A stretch of DNA of 60,433 bases from Marinilactibacillus psychrotolerans (GTDB taxonomy: Bacteria > Bacillota > Bacilli > Lactobacillales > Carnobacteriaceae_A). Of this stretch, positions 36,659 through 45,721 are shown one piece after another. Made by a program: the position numbers and the translations under genes. Position 1 is the first letter of the stretch, and every line of letters starts with the position of its first letter. The DNA is taken from the NCBI RefSeq assembly GCF_900101525.1, contig NZ_FMZD01000015.1, forward strand, positions 1 to 60,433, in the 5' to 3' direction. The notes beneath the pieces are model-generated. The model did not search any database. It was given only the letters and a program-made list of their open reading frames with translations, and was not told the origin of the DNA.

Positions 36659-36704
36659 AGAACCGGGAAGAAATCAACTATGATTTCTTCCCGGTTCTAT
36701 TTTA
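36659..36704. terminator. Terminator after galU, facing xylR
   Basis: A perfect 18-bp stem (36659-36676 with 36681-36698) with a 4-base loop, then ATTTTATT. It lies between the convergent genes galU and xylR. Confidence 0.9.
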
Positions 36705-36823
36705 TTATCTCTGACCATATTTCTTTAAGAGAAAGACTAATGAGTAGATGGTTTATTTATTTTTCTATAGGGATATTTCAGATAGTTGATAGCCGTCATA
36801 CTAAATCTATCTCCAAATTAAGC

Positions 36824-37981
36824 TTACTTTAAAAATGAGAAATCAAGAGAATCGACTTGTAGAAAATTTTGAATAGCTAATATGGAACCACCATATAAAC
36901 TGGCATTTTCACCTAAAGCAGAAAGACGCATAGGAATATTTTTTGAAACAGTTTTTTCAACTTGTAATTTAATGGTGTTAAATAATTCAGGAATTTCAAA
37001 AAGAATTTCCGAATTAATAAAGAGAACTTGCGGACAAAAAGTCCCCATGATATTTGATAATCCAATTCCAAGATTTACAGCAAATTCTTTTAGAAGATTG
37101 ACTGTTTCTATGTCATTTAAATAGTAACCTTCAATTAGATCTGATACTTCAAGAGATTTATCTGATTTGATTGTTCTATAATTTTTCATAAGAGCTTTAT
37201 GGGAGCAATATTGTTCGAAGCACCCACTATTTCCGCATGGACATTCTATGCCATTTGGGTAAAGTGTTGTATGCCCAATTTCTCCACTACGACCTTCAAA
37301 TCCTCTATATAATTCTGAATCTATTATAACTCCTGCACCGATCCCTGTGTGGATACTTACACTAATTAGATTGGAGTAGTCAGAATCAAAAGTAGATTCC
37401 GCCAAAGCAGATAGATTTGCTTCGTTTTCTATATAAACAGGTATTGATAATTCTTGTTCCAGTACACTTGCTAAGTCAATTTGATCAAGATCATAATAAG
37501 GAGTAAAAGTAATTTTATTATTATGAACAATTCCGTGAATCGCTATGGCAATACCGGTTATGCCAAAAGGGGTATTTTCCATTCCCTTCTCATAGTCTTT
37601 TACAATTTTAGAAATAATAGAACAGATATTATTTTTGTTCAATTCTATATTTTGAGATTCCTTATGAATTATTTCACCATCTAGTGAATTAATCATGTAG
37701 CTAATTTGATCATACCGAATATCAAAACTGATAGACACACCTGCTTGTTTATTTACTTCTAATAAAATAGGTTTTCTACCTCCAGCCGAAGAACTCTCTC
37801 CGATACCAGTTTCGATCACATAATGATCATGCATTAATCTTTTAACAATTTCTGATATCGTAGCTTTATTTAAACCAATATTTTCGGCAATTCGAGCTCT
37901 CGACAAGCCTGGATTATTAATTATTTCTGAAAGTACTAGTAGTACATTATTTTCTCGAATAGAATTTTGAAGTTTAACCAT
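36824..37981 (-). CDS. xylR: XylR-type ROK-family xylose repressor
   Basis: A 385-aa ROK repressor. The N-terminal winged helix (about 5-75) has NNPGLSRARIAENIGLNKATISEIVKRLM. The ROK sugar-binding domain shows SAGGRKPILLEVN, the HTGIGAGVII loop (about 210) and the zinc motif CPCGNSGCFEQYCS (about 244-257). Classical XylR binds xylose and releases the xyl operators. Transcribed divergently from xylB across 497 bp that contain a matching operator, it fits local control of xylB, xylA and the xylose symporter. Confidence 0.93.
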   Translation of the reverse strand: MVKLQNSIRENNVLLVLSEIINNPGLSRARIAENIGLNKATISEIVKRLMHDHYVIETGIGESSSAGGRKPILLEVNKQAGVSISFDIRYDQISYMINSLDGEIIHKESQNIELNKNNICSIISKIVKDYEKGMENTPFGITGIAIAIHGIVHNNKITFTPYYDLDQIDLASVLEQELSIPVYIENEANLSALAESTFDSDYSNLISVSIHTGIGAGVIIDSELYRGFEGRSGEIGHTTLYPNGIECPCGNSGCFEQYCSHKALMKNYRTIKSDKSLEVSDLIEGYYLNDIETVNLLKEFAVNLGIGLSNIMGTFCPQVLFINSEILFEIPELFNTIKLQVEKTVSKNIPMRLSALGENASLYGGSILAIQNFLQVDSLDFSFLK

Positions 37982-38007
37982 ACATCTTTCTCCTTACATT
38001 ACAAAAA

Positions 38008-38021
38008 TGAAAACGCTTGAC
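38008..38021. promoter_or_regulatory. cre-like CcpA site upstream of xylR/xylB
   Basis: TGAAAACGCTTGAC agrees with the cre consensus TGWAARCGYTWNCW at 12 of 14 positions. It overlaps the -35 of the xylB promoter, a position suited to repression. Confidence 0.6.
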
Positions 38022-38045
38022 AAGGTTGCGTTGATATATTAAGAT
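38017..38045 (+). promoter_or_regulatory. xylB promoter
   Basis: TTGACA (38017-38022), 17-bp spacer, TAAGAT (38040-38045). The XylR operator lies just downstream. Confidence 0.75.
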
Positions 38046-38054
38046 CTAGTTATG

Positions 38055-38079
38055 TTAGTTTATTTACGCAACAAACTTA
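38055..38079. promoter_or_regulatory. XylR operator (xylO) for xylB
   Basis: TTAGTTT-N11-AAACTTA, close to the Bacillus xyl operator arrangement TTAGTTT-N11-AAACTAA. It starts 9 bp after the -10 box, so bound XylR would block initiation. Confidence 0.75.
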
Positions 38080-38478
38080 CTTTATCATAATTCTTGAAAA
38101 TAAAATAGATATATTTTAAGAAAAGGAAACTAATTCATTTTTACTTAATTAATCTAGTCTCTTCAATAAAGTATAGCATTTTTCTAACAAAATTATAGAG
38201 ATTTTATAAAAAATAATTTTAGCTCCGTTTAGCAGGCTGTTATTTGGGAGGTGTTTATACATTAATTAATCTTTATTGAAGACAATATTTGATGGGGATG
38301 TTTTAATATAAAAGTTTTTTAGAAGAGAATATAGAGAGAACAACAAGTTGTATTTTACGCTAGACAAACTAGTGATAAAAAATGGAATATATCACCATTA
38401 TCTTTTTAAGAATATTGAAATATAAGAGGTTATTTGGGATTTTCATGACCTCAATTCAAATGGAATGGAGAAAAAAAT

Positions 38479-39969
38479 ATGGGATATGTATTGGGACTTG
38501 ACATTGGAACGAGTGGGTTAAAAGGGATATTGTTAAATGGAAAAGGTGAAGTTATAGCTTCAGCTTCAAAAGAATATGAAGTATTAAACCCCAAAAGAGG
38601 TTATAGTGAACAAAATCCAGAAGAATGGTATAGAGCAGCTGTTTTAGTGATGAAAGAGATTATAAAAATTATGCCAGATGCAGCAGGAAAAATTGAAGGT
38701 ATTAGTTTTTCAGGTCAGATGCATAGTATGGTCCTATTAGATGAACATGGAGAAGTGGTTCGTAACGCTATTCTCTGGAATGACGTCCGTACTACAAAAC
38801 AATGTGAGGAAATAACTGAAAAATTAGGAACTCATTTAATTGAAATTACAAAAAACAAGGCTTTGGAAGGATTTACACTTCCTAAAATTCTTTGGGTACA
38901 AGAAAATGAACCCGATTTATGGAAGAAAACAGCTCACTTTTTATTACCTAAGGATTATTTGGGTTATCGACTTACAGGAAATATACAAATGGAATATTCA
39001 GATGCTGCTGGAACACTAATGTTAGATGTATCAAACAGAGAATGGAGTAAAGAGATTTTAAATCAATTTAATATTGATGTGGAAATCTGCCCCCAATTAG
39101 TTGAATCTACTGCTAAAATAGGAGAATTGAAAACAGAATTGACTGAGGAATTAGGAATATCAAACTCTATATCAGTATTTTCAGGTGGAGCAGATAACCC
39201 TTGTGCTGCAGTAGGGGCGGGGATTGTAAAATCCAATCAAGCTATGGTAAGCATAGGAACATCAGGTGTTTTCTTAACCTATGAAGAGAACGGGGATAAA
39301 GAGTATAAGGGACAATTGCATTTCTTTAACCATGTAATTCCGAATGCATTTTATTCGATGGGGGTTACATTGTCTGCTGGAAGTAGTTTGAATTGGTTTA
39401 AAAAACAATTTGCACCTAATGATTCATTTGAATCACTCCTTGAAAATGTCAATCTGATTGAACCAGGATCCAACGGCTTATTATTTGCTCCGTATATATC
39501 AGGAGAAAGAACGCCTTATACCGATAGTGATATTAGGGGAACGTTTTTAGGGATCGATATTAGTCATACGAAGGATCATTTCGTGCGGGCAGTATTGGAA
39601 GGGATCACTTTTTCCTTGCGTGATTCTCAAGAGCTTATGCGTGAACATACTGGGAAAAATTTTAATCAAGTTGTTTCTGTAGGAGGCGGAGCAAAAAATA
39701 AAGATTGGCTTCAAATGCAAGCTGATATTTTCAATACTCCAATAGTCACACTAAAAACAGAACAAGGACCTGCTATGGGAGCAGCCATGATTGCTGCTGT
39801 AGGGCTTGGATGGTACCCAAATTTTGAAGAATGTTCAGAGATATTTGTACAAATTAAAGAAGAATTCAAACCAGATTCAGCCGCTGTTAAGAAATATGAA
39901 AGTATTTACCAAAACTATAGAGATATTTATCCAGCTATCAAAAAAATTAGTCACCAGCTTGTAAACTAA
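38479..39969 (+). CDS. xylB: Xylulokinase
   Basis: XylB phosphorylates D-xylulose to xylulose-5-phosphate for the pentose phosphate or phosphoketolase pathway. The 496-aa FGGY kinase has VLGLDIGTSGLKG (residues 4-16, phosphate 1), SFSGQMHSMVLLD (about 76-88), the catalytic Asp in GGADNPCAAVGAG (about 237) and SVGGGAKNKDWLQMQADI (about 393). It precedes xylA, the reverse of the Bacillus xylAB order, and the two are separated by 418 bp containing a second promoter. Confidence 0.96.
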   Translation: MGYVLGLDIGTSGLKGILLNGKGEVIASASKEYEVLNPKRGYSEQNPEEWYRAAVLVMKEIIKIMPDAAGKIEGISFSGQMHSMVLLDEHGEVVRNAILWNDVRTTKQCEEITEKLGTHLIEITKNKALEGFTLPKILWVQENEPDLWKKTAHFLLPKDYLGYRLTGNIQMEYSDAAGTLMLDVSNREWSKEILNQFNIDVEICPQLVESTAKIGELKTELTEELGISNSISVFSGGADNPCAAVGAGIVKSNQAMVSIGTSGVFLTYEENGDKEYKGQLHFFNHVIPNAFYSMGVTLSAGSSLNWFKKQFAPNDSFESLLENVNLIEPGSNGLLFAPYISGERTPYTDSDIRGTFLGIDISHTKDHFVRAVLEGITFSLRDSQELMREHTGKNFNQVVSVGGGAKNKDWLQMQADIFNTPIVTLKTEQGPAMGAAMIAAVGLGWYPNFEECSEIFVQIKEEFKPDSAAVKKYESIYQNYRDIYPAIKKISHQLVN

Positions 39970-40313
39970 GACAATAATCAATCATTGAAACGTTTAACGA
40001 GTATCTCTTTATTAATAAAGAAAAGTATCCTCTTCCTTACTGATATATCTTATAAGGGATAGGATATTTTTTGTGAAAAAGCATTTAATGAATAAATTAA
40101 CTGATTTAAATAAGCGATAAAAGTATTGAAAACTCCTTTCAAAATACAACATGACGATAGAAATTAGAATTATTAGGTAAAAGAATTCATTGCTCATATT
40201 AATATTATATTTCGTTTAAAAGATAGTTCGGAAGGAAATATTAGTTAGGTTGAGATAATCATGTTGATTAATCAGGAAGAATTGAGATAAAAATAAAAAC
40301 TTCGTATATATTA

Positions 40314-40342
40314 TTGACAACGGTTTCATAGTGTTGTATATT
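40314..40342 (+). promoter_or_regulatory. xylA promoter
   Basis: TTGACA (40314-40319), 17-bp spacer, TATATT (40337-40342). It is overlapped by the cre and followed directly by xylO. Confidence 0.85.
40315..40328. promoter_or_regulatory. cre site in the xylA promoter
   Basis: TGACAACGGTTTCA (reverse complement TGAAACCGTTGTCA) agrees with the cre consensus at 12 of 14 positions and lies across the -35 and spacer, which predicts CcpA repression. Confidence 0.75.
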
Positions 40343-40362
40343 TAGTTTGTAAGTTAAACTAA
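40342..40362. promoter_or_regulatory. XylR operator (xylO) for xylA
   Basis: TTAGTTT-N7-AAACTAA begins at the last base of the -10 box. The half-sites equal those at 38055 but the spacer is 7 instead of 11. Confidence 0.75.
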
Positions 40363-40387
40363 CTAATATAATCATGGAGGGAAAATA

Positions 40388-41716
40388 ATGGAATATTTTA
40401 CAAATGTTAAGAAAGTCAAGTATGAAGGGATAGATTCAAAAAATCCTCTAGCATTTAAAATATATAATGCAGAAGAAATTATTGGTGGAAAAACAATGGA
40501 AGAACACCTTAAGTTTTCTGTTGCTTATTGGCATACTTTTGCTGAGGAATTGACGGACCCTTTTGGTTCAGGAACGGCTATTCGTCCTTGGGATAATATA
40601 ACGGATCCAATGGAAAAAGCGAAAGCAAAAGTAGAAGCAGCTTTTGAGTTGTTTGATAAGTTAAATGTTCCATATTTTGCTTTTCACGATGTAGATATTG
40701 CACCAGAAGGTGAAAGTTTAAAAGAAACTTTTGAAAATATGGATATTATTGTTGATTTAATTAAAGAAAAAATGGAAACAAGTAAAACTAAACTTCTATG
40801 GAATACGGTTAATAATTTCTCGCATCCTCGTTTTGTTCATGGAGCAGCTAGCTCAAATAATGCCGATGTTTTTGCCTATGCAGCAGCAAAAGTAAAAAAA
40901 GGTCTGGAAGTTGGTAAAAAATTAGGATCTCAAAGTTATGTATTCTGGGGCGGTCGTGAAGGATACGAGAGTTTATTAAATACAGATATGGGATTAGAAG
41001 TGGACAACTTGGGTCGCTTTTTCCATATGGCAATCGATTATGCAAGTAAAATTGGCTACGAAGGGCAGTTTTTGATTGAACCAAAACCCAAAGAACCAAC
41101 TTCTCATCAATATGATTTCGATGTAGCTACTACACATGCATTTTTACAAAAATATAATTTGGATGATAAGCTAAAATTCAATATTGAAGCTAACCATGCT
41201 ACGCTAGCAGGTCATTCGTTTGAACATGAACTGCGCTATGCACGTATAAATAAAATGCTAGGGTCTGTAGATGCCAATCAAGGTCATCCATTACTTGGAT
41301 GGGACACAGATGAATTCCCTTCAGATATGTACGCTACAACTTTGGCAATGTATGAAATTCTCAAGAATGGTGGGTTAGAAAAAGGTGGATTAAACTTTGA
41401 TTCTAAAGTAAGAAGAACATCATTTGAGCCAGAAGATTTATTTAGAGCTCATATAGTAGGCATGGACAGCTTTGCGTTAGGATTAAAAGTGGCGCACAAA
41501 ATGATAGAAGAAAATGTCTTTGAAAACATCATTGATAAACGTTATAAGAGTTTCAATGAAGGAATTGGTAAAGATATTGTTGAAGGGAATACAGACTTTG
41601 ACAAATTGACAGAACATGCATTGAACTTAAAAGAAGTTAAGAATGAATCTGGTCAGCTAGAAGTTATTAAAGGTGTATTAAACCAATATATTCTCCAAGC
41701 TCTTTCAGGAAAATAG
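40388..41716 (+). CDS. xylA: Xylose isomerase
   Basis: XylA converts D-xylose to D-xylulose with two divalent metal ions. The 442-aa (class II length) protein shows [10 protein letters not shown] with catalytic His and Asp (about 100), [10 protein letters not shown] (about 188), [15 protein letters not shown] (about 232, metal Glu), [12 protein letters not shown] (about 268) and [17 protein letters not shown] (about 297-313). ATGGAGG lies 8 bases upstream of the ATG. The gene has its own CcpA/XylR-controlled promoter. Confidence 0.98.
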   Translation: MEYFTNVKKVKYEGIDSKNPLAFKIYNAEEIIGGKTMEEHLKFSVAYWHTFAEELTDPFGSGTAIRPWDNITDPMEKAKAKVEAAFELFDKLNVPYFAFHDVDIAPEGESLKETFENMDIIVDLIKEKMETSKTKLLWNTVNNFSHPRFVHGAASSNNADVFAYAAAKVKKGLEVGKKLGSQSYVFWGGREGYESLLNTDMGLEVDNLGRFFHMAIDYASKIGYEGQFLIEPKPKEPTSHQYDFDVATTHAFLQKYNLDDKLKFNIEANHATLAGHSFEHELRYARINKMLGSVDANQGHPLLGWDTDEFPSDMYATTLAMYEILKNGGLEKGGLNFDSKVRRTSFEPEDLFRAHIVGMDSFALGLKVAHKMIEENVFENIIDKRYKSFNEGIGKDIVEGNTDFDKLTEHALNLKEVKNESGQLEVIKGVLNQYILQALSGK

Positions 41717-41743
41717 TAAAAATTAATAGATAGAATAAAAAAT

Positions 41744-41781
41744 TTCTCATGGGGAAGATTTATTCTTCTCCGATGAGAAAT
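41744..41781. terminator. Hairpin after xylA, possible terminator
   Basis: TTTCTCAT pairs with ATGAGAAA and GGGGAAGA pairs with TCTTCTCC in a nearly perfect long stem. The plus-strand tail (TATTAAAAA) has no T-run, so termination strength is uncertain. Confidence 0.55.
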
Positions 41782-41903
41782 ATTAAAAATAGAGAAATCA
41801 GCTCGGTCTTTAGTATTAAATATTTAAAAATATATTGGTGAGAACCAAAAGAGTTAAGGAGTAAACTAAATATAATTTTTTTTGAATGAACAAAAGTCAA
41901 TTG

Positions 41904-41941
41904 TGTAAGCGTTTGACGAAATGTTGGTATGCTTCCATATC
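41904..41941 (+). promoter_or_regulatory. Orphan cre/promoter-like site after xylA
   Basis: TGTAAGCGTTTGAC (41904-41917) agrees with cre at 12 of 14 positions. It overlaps TTGACG (41913-41918), with an AT-rich -10-like region about 17 bp further on. It is followed by the decayed stretch rather than an intact gene. Confidence 0.5.
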
Positions 41942-42059
41942 CTTGCGAAAAATAAAGATTAACAGATTCTACTACTCTGTTTTTGTATTCTTATAAATTA
42001 AAATGATAGCGATCACTTCTGAAATAGTAATTAGCTTGAATAAATCTAAAAATTATACG

Positions 42060-42900
42060 GAGGAAGATTATTAAAAAATAGATCGATATGGTCATCTTAG
42101 CAGCTATGAGCTAATTGGTTTTTGAAGCATATGGGAATGAAGGAAACTCAGTTATAGCTTTGGAAATGAGGCAGATACTGATAAGGCTGAACTATGATAA
42201 GATACAGAACAAAAAAATATGGACGAGGAGATCAAGTTTTAGAAATTTGGTCTTTTACTAATGAAGTCAATACTATATTTGAATGGTTTTAGCCAATTTT
42301 TTTGGATCATAAAAACGTTCCTTGTATTTCCCCTAGAGGAAAAGAGCTAATTCTTCTAATTACATACTGGCAACGTTAGCTAACGAAAAGGAATCGGCAA
42401 ATACTTCCAACAGGGCAGCTTCAAAGATTGAAGTGTGTAGTTCATTTGAGAGCATATTGCACTTTTAATAAAGATTCTCAAGAAAAGGTTGCTTGCCATC
42501 CGTTATTTGCTGTATCACATTGATAAAGTTATCTCGTTAACCGTTGAATGGTCCTATACTTTTCTTTTTTAATGATGGTTTTACTATACCGCCTAAGGCC
42601 CCTAAGCCGATAAAGGACTATAGAGTTTTGAACAATAACTTCTACACCAAATCTTTATGTCCCTACTATTATCTGAAAGTGTTGATGGATAAAAATTTTA
42701 AACAAATGCAGATTTTATGTCAATGACAATTTGATCGCAATGGAACTTTCAGTTGAAGACTAGAATCGTTTCCTTGATCTGGTAGATACCATATAAGTCA
42801 TTGTAAAGTATGTCTTATTTTAGACGGTTGCCTTAGCTGTCAAAGAACCACCCATCATTTTTTTAGAGCTAACACCAATACCTACGAATAATTCCACGAA
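42060..42900 (+). pseudogene. Decayed coding remnant between xylA and the xylose symporter
   Basis: A strong GGAGGA (about 42060) sits upstream of ATTAAAAAATAG, where no start codon remains. Downstream, short open stretches in all three frames are broken by frequent stops; the longest is about 60 codons (42544-42726). The stretch lies inside a xylose operon and behind a cre/promoter-like site, so it may be a former xylose- or xylan-related gene. I did not recognise the family, and the extent and even the strand are uncertain. Confidence 0.35.
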
Positions 42901-43003
42901 AAGGATCTCCTTTCAAAAAAATTGGAGTATCCAAGTAAAAAGTTTAATGTAAATCTACTATTCGTTTTTTAAAGAGTAATTTGTTGTTCTTAAATATACT
43001 ATA

Positions 43004-43047
43004 GGAGGGGGAAAGAAAGAGAATTTATCTCTTTCTGACATAAGATG
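43004..43047 (+). promoter_or_regulatory. Hairpin-bridged ribosome binding site of the xylose symporter
   Basis: A strong Shine-Dalgarno GGAGGGGG (43004-43011) is 33 bases from ATG 43045. Between them, AGAAAGAGA (43014-43022) pairs perfectly with TCTCTTTCT (43028-43036) around ATTTA. Without the 23-base hairpin the spacing is about 10 bases. An in-frame TGA at 43036-43038 excludes an upstream start. The hairpin probably brings the Shine-Dalgarno next to the start codon. Confidence 0.65.
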
Positions 43048-44472
43048 AAGAAAAATGGTTATTTTTATATTGTATTAATCACATTGGTAGCAACCCTAGG
43101 AGGGTTATTATTCGGGTATGATACAGCTGTTATATCTGGAGCGGAGGGATCAATTCAAGCATACTTTATAGATAATTTAGGACTTAGCTCACTTGTACAC
43201 GGAATTACCGTGTCTAGTGCTTTAATCGGTTGTGTTATTGGTGGATTTGCATCCGGTTTCTTTTCATCAAAATTTGGTCGGAAATATTCGCTTATATTAG
43301 CGGGAGGATTATTTTTGATGTCAGCTCTTGGATCAGCCTATCCAGAATTTTTATTCTTTACAAAAGATAATCCAACTGTAGCTCTACTTATTACATTTAA
43401 CATTTATCGTATTATTGGTGGCATTGGTGTTGGACTAGCATCAGCAGTTGCCCCAATGTATATTGGTGAAATGGCACCTGCACATATTAGAGGTACCTTG
43501 GTTTCATTAAATCAATTTGCAATTATCTTTGGTATGTTAGTCGTTTATTTTGTGAACTATGGTATAGCTAGCGGACAAACGTTGGAGTGGATAAATGATA
43601 TTGGTTGGAGGTACATGTTTCTTTCAGAAGCAGTCCCTGCACTATTATTCATGACTTTACTATTTACTGTTCCAGAAACACCACGTTATCTTGTTTCGAA
43701 AAATAAAGATGAAAAGGCGATGTCTGTTTTATCTAAAATTTATGAAACTACAATGGCGAAAGCCACTTTGTATGAAATCAAGGAATCATTTGATAAAAAT
43801 AATGCAAAAGCAAAGCTATTTTCTTTCGGTAAAAAAATTGTAGTCATAGGTATTTTGTTATCTGTCTTCCAACAATTTGTAGGGATTAATGTGGCACTTT
43901 ACTATGCACCACGGATTTTTGAAAGTATGGGGGCAGGAAAAGATGCTTCTATGTTTCAAACGATTATTATGGGCTTAGTGAATGTTGTATTTACGCTTAT
44001 TGCGATTTTCACAGTTGATAAATTTGGACGAAAGCCATTATTAATTATTGGTTCGATTGGTATGACTATTGGAATGTTTGGCGTTGCTGGAATGGCTTAT
44101 TCAAACATAATTGGGGTTGGAACGTTAATCTTCATTATCATTTATACGGCATCATTCATGATGTCTTGGGGACCAGTTGTTTGGGTGCTCATTTCCGAAA
44201 TATTCCCTAATAAAATTAGAGGACAGGCTGTCGCAATTGCTGTAGCTGCACAATGGGCAGCAAACTATTTCGTTTCTTCTACCTATCCAGCGATGATGGA
44301 AGTTAGCGGTGGAGTAACGTATTCAATATATGGCACCGTGAGTCTAATCTCAGCAATTTTCATATGGAAATTCGTACCAGAAACAAAAGGGAGATCACTA
44401 GAAGAACTCGAACAAATCTTAGTAAACTCAAGAAAAGAAAAAATACAATCACTAAAAACTAAAGTATCATAA
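43045..44472 (+). CDS. Sugar:H+ symporter of the major facilitator superfamily, probable D-xylose transporter
   Basis: A 475-aa, 12-TM sugar porter. Sugar-porter signatures are GGLLFGYDTAVISGAEGSI (TM1), GRKYSLILAGG, RIIGGIGVGLAS, the QQFVGINVALYYAPRIF segment in TM7 (about 275-292), DKFGRKPLL and the final PETKGRSLEELE. These closely resemble E. coli XylE, including GLVNVVFTLIAIFTVDKFGRKP. Xylose is the likely substrate, given the adjoining xylA/xylB, but other pentoses or glucose are possible. It has a structured ribosome binding site. No separate XylR operator was recognised close upstream. Confidence 0.9.
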   Translation: MKKNGYFYIVLITLVATLGGLLFGYDTAVISGAEGSIQAYFIDNLGLSSLVHGITVSSALIGCVIGGFASGFFSSKFGRKYSLILAGGLFLMSALGSAYPEFLFFTKDNPTVALLITFNIYRIIGGIGVGLASAVAPMYIGEMAPAHIRGTLVSLNQFAIIFGMLVVYFVNYGIASGQTLEWINDIGWRYMFLSEAVPALLFMTLLFTVPETPRYLVSKNKDEKAMSVLSKIYETTMAKATLYEIKESFDKNNAKAKLFSFGKKIVVIGILLSVFQQFVGINVALYYAPRIFESMGAGKDASMFQTIIMGLVNVVFTLIAIFTVDKFGRKPLLIIGSIGMTIGMFGVAGMAYSNIIGVGTLIFIIIYTASFMMSWGPVVWVLISEIFPNKIRGQAVAIAVAAQWAANYFVSSTYPAMMEVSGGVTYSIYGTVSLISAIFIWKFVPETKGRSLEELEQILVNSRKEKIQSLKTKVS

Positions 44473-45721
44473 CGACATACGGGGGAGAGAGGTACCTTAT
44501 AGGAAATAGATCAAAATAATAAATAAGGCTAATGCTTTTTAGTGAAATGAAAGTACCTCCAACAGAACTTCCAAGTACTAATCCGATCTGGTGGAAGAAA
44601 GTCTTCTTGTTACGGAATTTCAAAACAAGGAAGAGGAATAATTTGAAAACATGTACTATTTGAAGAATTAGATAAAAATTGCATCGTACCAATGTGCAAC
44701 AATTTAATAATTGTTTTGTTTCATCAATAGCTCGTCCATCTTTTAAAAAAACAAATACAATGTAGATTATAATTGCATATTTTTTGAAAAAAGCTATTTA
44801 AATTCAAAAAGTAATAATAAGATTTATTGTAAACTAGTGATCTTTTATGGTGTTAGATCACATTGATTATAGTGCCTGAGACGTAAGCTTTCAAGTGACA
44901 GTGTTAGGATCTTGTCCTTCAAATATGAATAAGAGGTAAAATCAAAGTTTATATCCTCTAAGCTGTATCCATGAAGGGTAAAATCTAAGATTTTTTCAGA
45001 TTCTATAGGATCTTTAGCATATTGTTCTTTTGTGGTTGAGCTTTTAAAAAAATACACTTTGGAGCTTTAGTTAAGATTGGTCTCTTTTAACTGGACTTAA
45101 CATTTGAATGAGTTACCATTATATGCTATCACTTTCCATTCTTTGTTGAAGAAAAAAATATAATAGAACAAAAACGGGAGGGCATTGAGCTCTTCCGTTT
45201 TTGTTCTACCTATTACTTTAGAGATAATATCTTTTTTTAAGGCGGTCAAAATGCTATTTATATTCTCGAGTATTAATTTAGCCCGTAAAGCTAAGTATGC
45301 ATTGATTGAATGAAGCATATGATGATCAAGCAAACTAATTAGATGAAGGTTTCGAAGATCTCTTCGAGTATAAGCTTGTAGGTAAAAGTTACAATTGATT
45401 GAAAAGAACAAAACTGCTTGAACGATTAAATGTGGAAGTGAGGTAGAGAGAAAAAGTGATCAGGAGTTTCTCCAACATGGATTCCGCTAATCTCTACATT
45501 GGTGATGACTTGAAGAACTTCTACGAAAATCGGATCAGTTCTTCAAGATAAAATATTCAGTTTGAATCAAACAAATGAAACTAAAAACAAAGTATCGTAG
45601 AATTCACACAGAGATCTGGACTTGATTATACTTTATATAGATAAAATGAGCTTTAAAAAAAGTATCATCTGTTATAATGTAAGTAATGTATAAAGGAAGA
45701 CTTATAAATCGGAGGCAAATA
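44473..45721. other. 1.2-kb region without an intact gene
   Basis: Between the symporter and the M16C protease there is no credible intact gene. Minus-strand open stretches at 44459-44692, 44845-45057 and 45097-45411 lack ribosome binding sites. A further minus-strand stretch near 45428-45545 (reading ...VEVLQVITNVEISGIHVGETP) looks protein-like but broken, so this may be a decayed gene. A perfect hairpin AGAACAAAAACGG (45165-45177) with CCGTTTTTGTTCT (45195-45207) may be a terminator. A TATAAT-like box at 45674-45679 probably serves the protease gene. Confidence 0.4.
45165..45207. terminator. Perfect 13-bp hairpin, possible terminator
   Basis: AGAACAAAAACGG pairs with CCGTTTTTGTTCT around a 17-base loop. 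The stem ends are A- and T-rich on the two strands. No intact gene ends next to it, so its partner may be a decayed gene. Confidence 0.5.

Larger units (their letters stand above)
37982..38478. promoter_or_regulatory. xylR-xylB divergent intergenic region
   Basis: This 497-bp region holds the cre-like site, the promoter and the XylR operator listed separately, all within 100 bp of xylR. The xylB start lies about 430 bp downstream of the promoter, so the transcript has an unusually long AT-rich leader. I saw no known riboswitch or ORF in the leader. The last 20 bp carry the xylB ribosome binding site GGAG. Confidence 0.7.
39970..40387 (+). promoter_or_regulatory. xylB-xylA intergenic region
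   Basis: The left part has a possible imperfect terminator at about 40023-40075: GTATCCT and AGGATAT with inner CCTTA/TAAGG, followed by TTTTTT. The right part carries the xylA promoter, cre and xylO. No coding frame is credible. So xylA can be transcribed separately from xylB. Confidence 0.65.

Noticed and set aside
36626-36832. 68-codon open frame after galU
   Set aside because: It runs through the perfect 18-bp terminator hairpin and has no ribosome binding site.
38080-38478. Small regulatory ORF in the xylB leader
   Set aside because: No open frame with a ribosome binding site was seen in the leader.
42544-42726. 60-codon open frame between xylA and the symporter
   Set aside because: It has no ribosome binding site and no recognisable family; it is treated as part of a decayed region.
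44845-45057. 70-codon minus-strand frame starting with GTG
   Set aside because: There is no ribosome binding site upstream and the reading is not family-like.
45097-45411. 104-codon minus-strand frame
   Set aside because: It crosses the perfect hairpin at 45165-45207 and lacks a ribosome binding site. It may hold decayed coding sequence but is not a supported gene.
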